Positions 8,252-16,956 of a stretch of 64,000 bases of DNA are shown here, piece by piece; the stretch's first letter is position 1, and every line of letters begins with the position of its first letter. Below the pieces are notes generated by a model. That model did not search any database. It saw only the letters and a program-made list of their open reading frames with translations, and was not told where the DNA came from. Location: contig NZ_CP107020.1 in assembly GCF_025725725.1 (NCBI RefSeq), positions 1,116,001 through 1,180,000 on the forward strand, in the 5' to 3' direction. The translations under genes were made by a program, and so were the position numbers. The stretch comes from Brachybacterium huguangmaarense (GTDB lineage: Bacteria; Actinomycetota; Actinomycetes; Actinomycetales; Dermabacteraceae).

Positions 8252-9949
8252 TCAGGCGAACAGGACGTTCAGGACGATGACGAGGCCGAGGGCGAGCAGC
8301 GCCATCGGCACGGGACGCCCGTAGATCGGCAGCTGCTTCTCGTCGGGGTCGACGAGATCGGCCTGCGGGGTCTCGGAGTACACGAGACCCTTGAGCTCAT
8401 GGACGGGCTTGGGCCGCGTGCGGAGCGTGACGAGGACGGAGACGACGATGTCGACCACGAAGGCCGTCGCCGCCGACAGGAAGGCGAGGCCCTGGCCGGC
8501 GCCGAGATCGAACCAGTGGCCGAACGTCGACCCGCCCCACAGCACCATCGCCGAGACGGTGCCCGCGACCAGGCCGGTCCAGCCGGCCGCCGGGGTCATG
8601 CGCTTCCAGAACATGCCGAGGATGAACGTCGCGAACAGCGGCGCGTTGAAGAACCCGAACAGGGTCTGCAGGTAGTCCATCAGGTTCGAGAACGAGGCCG
8701 CGATGAGCGCCGTGAAGATCGCGATCACGCACGCCGCGGCCGTCGCGATGCGGCCGACACGGATGTAGTGCTGGTCGGGCTTGTCCTTACGGACGTACTG
8801 CTGCCACAGGTCGTAGCTGACCACGGTGTTGAACGCCGAGATGTTCGCGGCCATGCCGGCCATGAACGCCGCGAGCAGACCCGCGATCGCGACGCCCAGC
8901 AGGCCGTTGGGCAGCACGTCGCGCATGAGCAGGAGCAGGGCGTCGTTGTAGGAGATGCCCATGTCTCCCGCCGCCGCGTCCTTCGCGAACGACAGCTGCT
9001 TGAACTCCTTGAGGTCGGTGACCAGGACGGCCGCGATCATGCCGGGGATGATCACGATGAAGGGCACGAACATCTTGGGGAACGCCCCGATGATCGGCGT
9101 CATGCGCGCCGAGGTGATGTCCTTGGACGCCATCGCGCGCTGCACCTCGACGAAGTTGGTGGTCCAGTAGCCGAAGGACAGCACGAACCCCAGGCCGAAC
9201 ACGATGCCGATGATCGACAGCACGGGGTTGGCGAAGCCCGAGAGCTGCTCGCCGGGCCACGTGTGCAGCTGCTCGGCGCCGAGCATGCCGTCCGCCCCGA
9301 CCCGCTCCTTGAGGCCGTTCCAGCCGCCTACGCGGTGCAGCCCGATCAGGGTCAGCGGCAGCAGCGCCGCGACGATCACGAAGAACTGCAGGACCTCGTT
9401 GTAGATGGCCGCCGAGAGGCCGCCGACGGTGATGTAGAACAGCACGAAGGCCGCGGCGAGCACGAGGCCCACCCACATCGGCCAGCCCAGCAGGCGGTTG
9501 ACGATCGTCGCGAGCAGCGAGAGGTTCACGCCCGCGATGAGCAGCTGGGCCACGGCGAAGCTGATCGAGTTGACGAGGTGGGCGCCCGTGCCGAAGCGCA
9601 TGCGCATGAACTCCGGGACGCTGCGCACCTTCGAGCCGTAGTAGAAGGGCATCATCACGACGCCCAGGAACAGCATCGCCGGGATCGCGCCGACCCAGAA
9701 GTAGTTCATGGTCGGGAAGCCGTACTGGGCGCCCGTCGCGGACATGCCCATGACCTCGACGGCGCCGAGGTTGGCCGAGATGAACGCGAGACCCGTGACC
9801 CAGGCCGGCAGCGACCGGCCCGAGAGGAAGAACTCGATCGAGTTGGAGACGCCGCGCTTGGCGTACCAGCCGACACCGAGGACGAAGACGAAGTACAGCG
9901 CGACGATCAGGTAGTCGATCCAGTGCGCGTCGAGTCTGACCGAGACCAT
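8252..9949 (-). CDS. Sodium:solute symporter (SSS/SGLT family)
   Basis: A 565-residue transporter of the SSS family, which couples substrate uptake to sodium. It has about 13-14 predicted helices. Family-typical segments are the N-terminal YLIVALYFVFVLGVGWYAKR, the FLSGRSLPAWVTGLAF region, and MPFYYGSKVRSVPEFMRMRF near residue 110. Substrate (sugar, organic acid or amino acid) is not readable. The start is the ATG at 9947-9949, preceded by AGGAG with good spacing; a longer upstream frame is rejected because it would begin in non-conserved Arg/Pro-rich sequence. It is divergent from cstA, sharing a 155-base control region. Confidence 0.87.
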   Translation of the reverse strand: MVSVRLDAHWIDYLIVALYFVFVLGVGWYAKRGVSNSIEFFLSGRSLPAWVTGLAFISANLGAVEVMGMSATGAQYGFPTMNYFWVGAIPAMLFLGVVMMPFYYGSKVRSVPEFMRMRFGTGAHLVNSISFAVAQLLIAGVNLSLLATIVNRLLGWPMWVGLVLAAAFVLFYITVGGLSAAIYNEVLQFFVIVAALLPLTLIGLHRVGGWNGLKERVGADGMLGAEQLHTWPGEQLSGFANPVLSIIGIVFGLGFVLSFGYWTTNFVEVQRAMASKDITSARMTPIIGAFPKMFVPFIVIIPGMIAAVLVTDLKEFKQLSFAKDAAAGDMGISYNDALLLLMRDVLPNGLLGVAIAGLLAAFMAGMAANISAFNTVVSYDLWQQYVRKDKPDQHYIRVGRIATAAACVIAIFTALIAASFSNLMDYLQTLFGFFNAPLFATFILGMFWKRMTPAAGWTGLVAGTVSAMVLWGGSTFGHWFDLGAGQGLAFLSAATAFVVDIVVSVLVTLRTRPKPVHELKGLVYSETPQADLVDPDEKQLPIYGRPVPMALLALGLVIVLNVLFA

Positions 9950-10104
9950 GGCAGCTCCTGGGGAAGGGAACGGGACGGCCGCCGGGCTAGGGATGACAGG
10001 CCGCTGACGCGCAACCGTACACCTCGGTGCGATGCAGGTCACGGAACCACCCGACCGGGGGTTAGGGTCGAGGCGTCCCCGGCCACCGCCGTCCAGGAGG
10101 CACC

Positions 10105-12408
10105 GTGTCCCCGTCCCTTCCCCCTGACTCCTCCGCTGGCTCCTCCGCCGGCTCCTCCGCGGCCGCCGTCCAGGAGGACCCGCCGCCGCCCGTCCAGGTC
10201 GAGGAGGACCCCCGCTCCGACCGCCGCTGGACCCCGCCGACGATCGCCCTGTGGATCGTCATCGCCGTGCTCGGCGGCGTCGGCTGGTTCATGGTCGCGA
10301 TCGCCCGCGGCGAGACGGTCAACGGCGTCTGGTTCGTCTTCGCCGCCGTCTGCAGCTACCTCATCGCCTATCGCTTCTACTCGCGCTTCGTCCAGAACCG
10401 GCTGGTCCGGCCCGACGACACGCGCGCGACCCCCGCCGAGTACGCGTACGACGGCAAGGACTACGTGCCGACCGACCGGCGCATCCTGTTCGGCCACCAC
10501 TTCGCCGCGATCGCGGGCGCCGGGCCGCTCGTGGGGCCCGTGCTCGCCGCGCAGATGGGGTACCTGCCCGGCACCATCTGGATCATCCTCGGCGTCATCT
10601 TCGCGGGCGCGGTCCAGGACTTCCTCGTGCTCGTCATCTCGACCCGTCGCCACGGGCGGTCGCTCGGCAAGATGGCCCGCGACGAGCTGGGGCTGGTCGG
10701 CGGGATCGCGGCGTTCATCGCGACCCTCTCGATCATGCTCATCATCATCGCGATCCTCGCCATGGTCGTGGTCAACTCGCTGGGCGAGAGCGCGTGGGGC
10801 GTCTACAGCGTGGGTCTGACCATCCCGATCGCCGTGCTCATGGGTGTCTACCTGCGCTACCTGCGGCCCGGCAAGGTGTTCGAGGTGTCGGCCATCGGGG
10901 TGGTCCTGCTGCTGCTCGCGATCGTCTCGGGCCGCTGGGTGTCCCAGACCGACTGGGGCCAGGCGCTGTTCCACCTGGACCGTCCCGTGCTGGCCGGCAT
11001 CATCATCGTCTATGGCTTCGTCGCCGCCGTGCTGCCGGTGTGGGTGCTGCTCGCCCCGCGCGACTACCTGTCGACCTTCATGAAGATCGGCACGATCGTC
11101 ATGCTCGCCATCGCGATCGTCGTGGTGCGGCCCGTCATCACCTCGCCCGCGGTCTCGGAGTTCGCCTCACGCACCGACGGCCCCGTGTTCACCGGCGCGC
11201 TGTTCCCGTTCCTCTTCGTGACGATCGCGTGCGGCGCCCTCTCCGGGTTCCACGCGATGATCGGCTCGGGCACGACGCCCAAGCTCGTCGAGAAGGAATC
11301 GCAGATGCGCATGATCGGCTACGGCGGCATGCTCATGGAGTCGTTCGTGGCGATCATGGCGCTCGTCGCGGCGGTGTCGATCGACCGCGGCATCTACTTC
11401 GCGATGAACTCGGCCGCGACCGCGACGGGCGGGACCGCCGAGGGTGCGGCGCAGTTCGTGAGCTCGCTCGGCCTGACCGGCGTGGACGTCGACGCCGCGA
11501 CGATCGAGCAGACGGCGCGGGACGTCGGCGAGGAGTCGATCGTCTCGCGCACGGGCGGCGCGCCGACCCTCGCGGTGGGGCTCGCCGGGATCATGCACAA
11601 GCTCGCGGGCGGGCCCGGCATGATGGCGTTCTGGTACCACTTCGCGATCATGTTCGAGGCGCTGTTCATCCTCACGAGCGTGGACGCCGGGACCCGCGTG
11701 GCCCGCTTCATGCTCGCCGACCTGCTGGGCGGGGTGAACCGGCGCTTCCGCGACCCGTCGTGGCGCATCGGCGCGTGGATCACGACCGCCCTCATGGTCG
11801 CCGGGTGGGGATCGATCCTGCTGATGGGCGTGCTCGACCCCCTGGGCGGGATCAACACGCTGTTCCCCCTGTTCGGCATCGCCAACCAGCTGCTCGCCGC
11901 GATCGCGCTCGCGATCTGCCTCGTGGTCTTCGCGCGCAAGGGCCGACGCTGGAGCCTGCTCATCATCGCCGTGCCGCTCGTCTTCACGGCGGCGGTCACC
12001 ATCACCGGCTCGTACCAGAAGATCTTCTCGTCTGACCCGAAGGTGGGCTACTGGGCCAACCACGTCGCCTATCGCGACGCGCTCGCCGCCGGCAAGACCG
12101 AGCTCGGGCTCGCCACCACGGTCGACGACATGCAGGCGGTCGTGTTCAACACCTTCGTGCAGGGATCGCTGTCGATCCTGTTCGTCGTGTGCACGATCAT
12201 CGTGCTGCTCGTGTCGCTGTGGCGCGCCCTGCAGGCGCTGCGCGGCGTCAACCTGATCGACACGGAGGAGCCGCGGCACGCCTCGGAGCTGTTCGCCCCG
12301 AGCGGCATGGTCGCGACCCCGGCGGAGAAGGAGCTCGGCGCGCGGTGGCGGCAGTGGCTGGACCGTCATCCCGAGAAGGACCTCGAGTCCGCGGGGCACC
12401 ACGGATGA
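10105..12408 (+). CDS. cstA: Carbon starvation protein A (CstA) peptide/pyruvate transporter
   Basis: A 767-residue membrane protein of the CstA family, proposed in enterobacteria to import peptides or pyruvate when carbon is scarce. About 16-18 helices follow a Ser/Pro-rich 45-residue tail. Family blocks include YRFYSRFVQNRL, FGHHFAAIAGAGPLVGPVLA near residue 135, and GFHAMIGSGTTPKL near 390. The GTG start has GGAGG four bases upstream. A possible -10 element, TAGGGT, lies at 10063-10068. The stop overlaps the start of the YbdD-type gene, the arrangement known for cstA-ybdD. Confidence 0.95.
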   Translation: MSPSLPPDSSAGSSAGSSAAAVQEDPPPPVQVEEDPRSDRRWTPPTIALWIVIAVLGGVGWFMVAIARGETVNGVWFVFAAVCSYLIAYRFYSRFVQNRLVRPDDTRATPAEYAYDGKDYVPTDRRILFGHHFAAIAGAGPLVGPVLAAQMGYLPGTIWIILGVIFAGAVQDFLVLVISTRRHGRSLGKMARDELGLVGGIAAFIATLSIMLIIIAILAMVVVNSLGESAWGVYSVGLTIPIAVLMGVYLRYLRPGKVFEVSAIGVVLLLLAIVSGRWVSQTDWGQALFHLDRPVLAGIIIVYGFVAAVLPVWVLLAPRDYLSTFMKIGTIVMLAIAIVVVRPVITSPAVSEFASRTDGPVFTGALFPFLFVTIACGALSGFHAMIGSGTTPKLVEKESQMRMIGYGGMLMESFVAIMALVAAVSIDRGIYFAMNSAATATGGTAEGAAQFVSSLGLTGVDVDAATIEQTARDVGEESIVSRTGGAPTLAVGLAGIMHKLAGGPGMMAFWYHFAIMFEALFILTSVDAGTRVARFMLADLLGGVNRRFRDPSWRIGAWITTALMVAGWGSILLMGVLDPLGGINTLFPLFGIANQLLAAIALAICLVVFARKGRRWSLLIIAVPLVFTAAVTITGSYQKIFSSDPKVGYWANHVAYRDALAAGKTELGLATTVDDMQAVVFNTFVQGSLSILFVVCTIIVLLVSLWRALQALRGVNLIDTEEPRHASELFAPSGMVATPAEKELGARWRQWLDRHPEKDLESAGHHG

Positions 12409-12623
12409 GCGCGGGGGTGCTCGCCGCGACCGGGCGCCGCCTGCCGGCGGTGCTGCGCGAGATCCGTCGTGTCGCGCGCGGGATCCTCGGCTCCGACGCC
12501 TATGACGTCTACCTGCACCATCACGCCGTGACCGGGTGCCGGCACGAGCCCCTCAGCGAGCGGGAGTTCTGGCGGCGCCGGTACGACGAGCAGGGGCGGC
12601 GTCCGGAGGGACGCTGCTGCTGA
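12405..12623 (+). CDS. YbdD/YjiX-type small protein, CstA partner
   Basis: A 72-residue cytosolic protein of the YbdD/YjiX (DUF466) family. Its core is YDVYLHHH, with LSEREFWRRRYDEQ at the C-terminus, which is characteristic. In E. coli the related protein is needed for CstA/BtsT-type transport. The ATG overlaps the cstA stop (ATGA), so translation is coupled. Its last 71 bases overlap, tail to tail, the 3' end of the convergent glycosidase-like gene. Confidence 0.9.
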   Translation: MSAGVLAATGRRLPAVLREIRRVARGILGSDAYDVYLHHHAVTGCRHEPLSEREFWRRRYDEQGRRPEGRCC

Positions 12624-13887
12624 GCAGGGCCGAGGCCACGAGCGCGGCGGTCCACGCGAGCGGCGCGACCGCGGCGGGACGTCCCGTCGCGATCACCTTC
12701 TCCGGGAGCGACCCGCTCGCAGTGCGGTGGCCGGCGAGCCAGTCCAGGAGCTCTGCCGCCCCGGTGGCCTGCGCGAACATCGCCGTCTGCGGTGTCCAGG
12801 TGATCCCGTCGCGACGCCACAGCGCTCCCGGCGCGACCCCGCCGGCCGGACGCGCCATCGCCGTCCGCGCCGCGTCGAGGTGGCTCCGCACGTCCGGGTC
12901 GTCCTCGAGCGCGTACGGCGGCAGCAGGAAGAGCATGCCCGCGTCCGCCCCCGCGCGCCCGGCGTAGCGGGAGTAGCCGGTGGGGCCGAAGCGGCTCCGC
13001 ACGAGGGCGCGCAGCTCGCGGGCCCGCTCCCGGGCCCGCGCGGCGAGGGCCTCGTCGCCGGTCGCCTCGGCCTGGCGGGCGCCGCGCTCGAGCCCGACCG
13101 CGACGAGCGCGCACGTCGCGATCGTCGGGCGGGCCTCGTTCCGCTCCCAGTAGTCGGGCGAGGCGGGCGGCATCGGGGTCGCGCCGTTCGTGAGCTCGAG
13201 CAGGAGCGTCGTGCAGCGCCGGGCGGCGAGGGCGACCGCGTCCTCCTCGCGCAGGGCGGGCTCGGCCGCGGCGACCTCGTCGAGCGCCCACAGGTACCAG
13301 CCGGTCCCGTCGAGCTGGCGGCGTCGGGCGTCGGGCGGGGTGGTCGTGCCGGGCACGTAGCGCGCCTCGAACCAGCCGTCGGGCCCGCACAGCCGCGCGA
13401 GCTCCCGCACGATGCCGGCGGCCCGATCCGTGAGGCCGAGCCGGGCGAACGCGAGGGCCACGTGGGCGCTGTCGCGCGGCCAGACGAACCACCAGCCCCT
13501 CGACCACGCGGCGACGGGCGCGGCGAGCCCCGCGGAGAGCACGTGCAGGTCGAGTGCGGCGCCCAGCAGCAGGTCGTGGCGGGCGGGGGCGAGGTCGTGC
13601 GCGGCGGCCGCGGCCTCGACGGCCTCGCGCACGGCGCGCTCGTCGTCCTCGAGGGCCGCGAGCGGTTCGGCGTCGATGGCGATCCGGGTGCCCGGGATCG
13701 CGCCCGCGGAGCCCGGCGTCACGGCGACGCGCCGGCCGGGCGCGGTGAGCACGGCCGTCTCGGTCCACAGGGAGTCGAGCGCCCAGTGCTCCCGGTCGGG
13801 GTCCGCGGCCGCGGTCGTCGCGACGACGGCGGCACCGCCGATCCCGAGCGCGGTGCGCAGCACCCGGCGGCGCGACGGGGAGGACAT
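12553..13887 (-). CDS. Tat-exported six-hairpin glycosidase-like (GH15-like) protein
   Basis: A 444-residue protein with a twin-arginine signal (SRRRVLRTALGIGGAAVVATTAA, two parts, residues about 5-28), so it is probably secreted folded. The mature part looks like an alpha/alpha six-hairpin glycosidase: WWFVWPRDSAHVALAFARLG near residue 130, GTGWYLWALDEV near 200, and WTPQTAMFAQATGAAELL near 385. These are GH15-like hairpin repeats, but I cannot name the substrate. The 3' end overlaps the YbdD-type gene by 71 bases. The last ~30 residues are Ala/Pro/Arg-rich and may be unconserved. Confidence 0.72.
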   Translation of the reverse strand: MSSPSRRRVLRTALGIGGAAVVATTAAADPDREHWALDSLWTETAVLTAPGRRVAVTPGSAGAIPGTRIAIDAEPLAALEDDERAVREAVEAAAAAHDLAPARHDLLLGAALDLHVLSAGLAAPVAAWSRGWWFVWPRDSAHVALAFARLGLTDRAAGIVRELARLCGPDGWFEARYVPGTTTPPDARRRQLDGTGWYLWALDEVAAAEPALREEDAVALAARRCTTLLLELTNGATPMPPASPDYWERNEARPTIATCALVAVGLERGARQAEATGDEALAARARERARELRALVRSRFGPTGYSRYAGRAGADAGMLFLLPPYALEDDPDVRSHLDAARTAMARPAGGVAPGALWRRDGITWTPQTAMFAQATGAAELLDWLAGHRTASGSLPEKVIATGRPAAVAPLAWTAALVASALLSSSVPPDAAPARRTGAARTPAR

Positions 13888-13909
13888 GGGCGATCGGTCT
13901 CCGTCGTCG

Positions 13910-15391
13910 TCAGTCGCCGCGGACGAAGGCGGCGAGGTGCTCGGCGAGCTGCCGGCGGGAGGGCTCGTGGCAGTACATCATGTGCCCCGCCTCGTAGTAG
14001 GCGATGCGGATGCGCTCCTCGTAGTCGTCGCGATCGATCGCGAGATGGGCCAGCACGTGCTCGGAGGCGTGGAACGGGGTGGCGGCGTCGTGGTAGCCGT
14101 GGGCCACGAACACGCGCAGCGCGGGCAGCTTGCGCAGGGCGCGCGCGAGGTCCGAGGCGACCTCGACGGAGCGGTTCTCGAACTCGCGGTAGCTCCACGG
14201 GTGCACCCGCTCGGACATGATCTCGTAGACGACGTCGCTGACGACGCCGAGGTCGTGGCGCAGGTAGCGGTTGATCCCGGCCGTGTAGGCGGGGGCGAGC
14301 TGGTCGATGGACGGGTCGGTCTCCATCTGCGCGGCGTTGCCGTCGCCGGCGGGCGCGGAGAAGCGGCCGTCGATGCGGCCCACGACCCGCCGCTCGTCGC
14401 GCAGCAGCTCGGCGAGATAGGCGAGATGCTCGGGGCGCAGGTCGGCACGCTCGACCCACGCCGGGTCGACGCCGATGAGGGCGCCGATGCGCTCGGCCGC
14501 GTCGGCGCGCTCCTCGAGCGGCAGCCGCAGACCCTGTGCGAGCAGGCCCGGGTACTCCTGCTCGGCGAAGGCCTCGGCCTCGTCGACCACCTGCTCGAGG
14601 CTGCGGCCGGGATGCTTGCCGTGGGCGTGCGCGATTGCCGCGTAGGTGGGCAGGTAGTGCAGGAACGGGGCGTCGTTGCCGGGGGTGAAGAACACCGTGC
14701 CGAAGTCGAGCACGGGGGAGAGGAGCACGATGCCGCTCGTGGCCACGAAGTAGCGGTCCATGAGGCGTGCGGCGATCGCGGCGGCGCGTGTCGTGCCGTA
14801 CGACTCGCCCAGCAGGTGGATCGGGCTCGTCCAGCGGTCGTGACGGGTGAGCCATTCGAGGATGAAGCTCGCGATGAGGTCGCGGTCGGCCGCGAAGCCG
14901 TGCAGGCGGTCGGGCGCGGCACCCGGCGAAGGACGCGAGAACCCCGTGGTCATGGCGTCGACGCACACCAGATCCGCGTCCCGCAGGATCGTCTCGCGGT
15001 TCTCGGCGAGCGCGTACGGCGGGGCGGCGGGGCTCGCCGCGTCGCCCGCGAGCACGCGGCGCGGGCCGAGCAGCCCGAGGTGCAGCCACACGGTCGAGGA
15101 GCCGGGGCCGCCGTTGAACGCGAACACGACGGGCCGCTCGGACGGGTCCTGGTCGGTCTCGACGACGTAGCTGACCGCGAAGAGCTCGGCGTAGGGCGTC
15201 GAGCGGGCGTAGGTCTCCCCGTGCGGCTCCTCGCGCAGCACGTAGGTGCCGGCGGTCGCGGTGTAGCGGAGGGTCTCGCCGTCGAGCGCCAGCTCGTGCG
15301 CGGTCACCGTGAGGTTGTCGTGGGGCTCCTCGGGGCGAGGGGACTCCGGGGCGGGCGCATCGGCGTGGGGGCGGGCGGCATCGTCGGGCAT
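13910..15391 (-). CDS. Serine carboxypeptidase-type peptidase, family S10
   Basis: A 493-residue peptidase of the S10 alpha/beta-hydrolase family. The nucleophile elbow is GESYGTTRAAAIA, the oxyanion-region motif is FAFNGGPGSSTVWLHLGLLG, and the C-terminal catalytic Asp and His lie in YHDAATPF and EAGHMMYC. No signal peptide is seen, so it is probably cytosolic. The ATG at 15389-15391 is chosen over longer upstream possibilities because a -10-like TACCAT lies seven bases before it. It is divergent, with 61 bases between starts, from the broken serpin gene. Confidence 0.9.
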   Translation of the reverse strand: MPDDAARPHADAPAPESPRPEEPHDNLTVTAHELALDGETLRYTATAGTYVLREEPHGETYARSTPYAELFAVSYVVETDQDPSERPVVFAFNGGPGSSTVWLHLGLLGPRRVLAGDAASPAAPPYALAENRETILRDADLVCVDAMTTGFSRPSPGAAPDRLHGFAADRDLIASFILEWLTRHDRWTSPIHLLGESYGTTRAAAIAARLMDRYFVATSGIVLLSPVLDFGTVFFTPGNDAPFLHYLPTYAAIAHAHGKHPGRSLEQVVDEAEAFAEQEYPGLLAQGLRLPLEERADAAERIGALIGVDPAWVERADLRPEHLAYLAELLRDERRVVGRIDGRFSAPAGDGNAAQMETDPSIDQLAPAYTAGINRYLRHDLGVVSDVVYEIMSERVHPWSYREFENRSVEVASDLARALRKLPALRVFVAHGYHDAATPFHASEHVLAHLAIDRDDYEERIRIAYYEAGHMMYCHEPSRRQLAEHLAAFVRGD

Positions 15392-15452
15392 GCCAGCGAT
15401 GGTACGGGCCCCGGGGGTGGTCCGGTGGGGCGAGGTCGGCGAGACTGGGGCG

Positions 15453-16799
15453 ATGGAACCAGCTCTCGTACGACGTCGCAGCACCTTGACCGCACCCGTG
15501 CGTCTGGCCGCGCTCGGCCTGGGCGGAGCCGGTGGGGCGGCGGCGCTCGCCGCGTGCGGGGCGGGCGACGAGGACGCGGGACTGCTCACCGCGGATGTCG
15601 AGCGCCAGGAGCCCGGGCCCGTCGCACAGGCCGGTCCCCTCGCGGTGCCGTTCACGGCGCGTCTGCTGGCGGCCGCGGACTGATCCGCGACGAACCTCGT
15701 GTGCTCCCCGCTCTCGGCGCAGATCGCCCTGACCATGGCGGCGCTCGGTGCGGCGGGCACCACGCGCGAGCAGATGGAGGACGTGCTGGGCGCGGGCGTC
15801 GAGGAGCTCGCGGAGGCCGCCAACGCGCTCTCGGCCGCCCTCGCCGAGGTCGGCGAGGACCAGGCGGCGGAGGACTCGGGGGACGACGCCGAGCCGGACA
15901 CCGCCTCCCTCGCCGACGGGGTCTGGGTGTCCGAGCGTCTCACCGTGCGCGAGGACTACCTCGAGTCGCTCGCACGGCACCTCGGGGCCGGTGCGCACGC
16001 CGCGGACTTCGTGGACGAGATGTCGCGGGAGCAGGCGCGCCGGAACATCAACGCCTTCGTCGAGAAGGCCACGGACTCCCTCATCGAGGAGCTCATCGGC
16101 GAGGGGGTGCTCGCGGAGTCGACGGTGATCGTGCTCGTCAACGCGCTCCATCTGGCGGGCTCGTGGGGCACGCCCCTGCTCGAGCCCCAGGGCGAGGACC
16201 CCTTCACGCGCGCCGACGGCTCGACGGTCCCCGTCGGCCTCCTGCGCGGGACGACGACGTCCTGGTACGAGGACGAGCTGTGCCGCGCGACCCTCCTGGG
16301 CGCCCGGGGCGGCCTCGGCCTCGCGCTCGTGCAGCCCGTCGCCGAGGTGGGCGCCGTGCTCGACGGCTGGGCGCAGGCGGCCGCCGATCCCACGACGGGG
16401 CTGGGCGCCCTGCTGACCGCGCTCGCCCAGGGCGACGGGGCGGAGGTCCAGCTCGCGCTGCCCGCGTTCTCGACGCGTACGTCCCTCGAGCTCGGCGCGG
16501 TGCTCGAGCAGCTCGGGATGACCGGCGCCTTCGCCGAGGGGGCGGACTTCTCCGGCATGGCCGACGACGGGGGCATGGTCCTGAGCGAGGTCCTGCAGCA
16601 GGCGGTGATCACGGTCGACGAGCACGGCATGGAGGCCGCCGCCGCGACCGCCGTGCTCGGGTCGGCGGCCTCGGGATATGCGGGGGAGCCGCATGAGCTC
16701 GTGCTCGACCGGCCCTTCCTCTACGTCGCCTGCCATGTGGAGTCGGCCGCCCCGCTCGTGATCGGCTGGATCGGGGACCCGACCGCGGAGGACGGCTGA
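15453..16799 (+). pseudogene. Serpin-like lipoprotein gene interrupted by an in-frame TGA
   Basis: The reading frame encodes a serpin, a serine-protease inhibitor, over 449 codons but stops at TGA 15681-15683 (codon 77) and then continues in the same frame without any shift. Before the stop are a lipoprotein signal ending LAAC (lipobox, near residue 31) and the serpin start FTARLLAAAD; directly after it comes the family block NLVCSPLSAQIALTMAALGA. The C-terminal part has the reactive-loop hinge HGMEAAAATAV and the final DRPFLY and PLVIGWI strands, so apart from the one codon it looks intact. A single substitution from CGA or TGG would explain the stop. A GTG at 15699 could start a truncated product lacking export. 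Confidence 0.82.
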
Positions 16800-16956
16800 G
16801 GCCGAGACCGGCTGGCGGCGGCTGGCGGCGGCTGAGGCTGGGACCTGCTGAGACTGAGGCCAGCTGAGGCCGAGGCCAGCCGAGATTGAGCCGGCGGCTC
16901 GGGCGAAGGCGGAAAACCGCTGGGCCGCACGATGTCGTGCCTGCCATGATCGGCCG
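16800..16956. repeat. Degenerate CTGAGGC/GGCGGCT-rich spacer
   Basis: The 157 bases between the serpin stop and the next start consist largely of degenerate repeats of ggcggct and ctgaggccgag units. No gene is visible. A -10-like CATGAT lies six bases before the next ATG. Confidence 0.5.

Noticed and set aside
9950..10042. N-terminal extension of the sodium symporter
   Set aside because: Upstream residues are not hydrophobic or conserved, and a good AGGAG lies just before the ATG at 9949.
15681..15683. Serpin TGA as a selenocysteine or programmed readthrough codon
   Set aside because: Serpins have no selenocysteine at this place, no SECIS-like hairpin or selenocysteine genes are seen, and the site is not a catalytic position.
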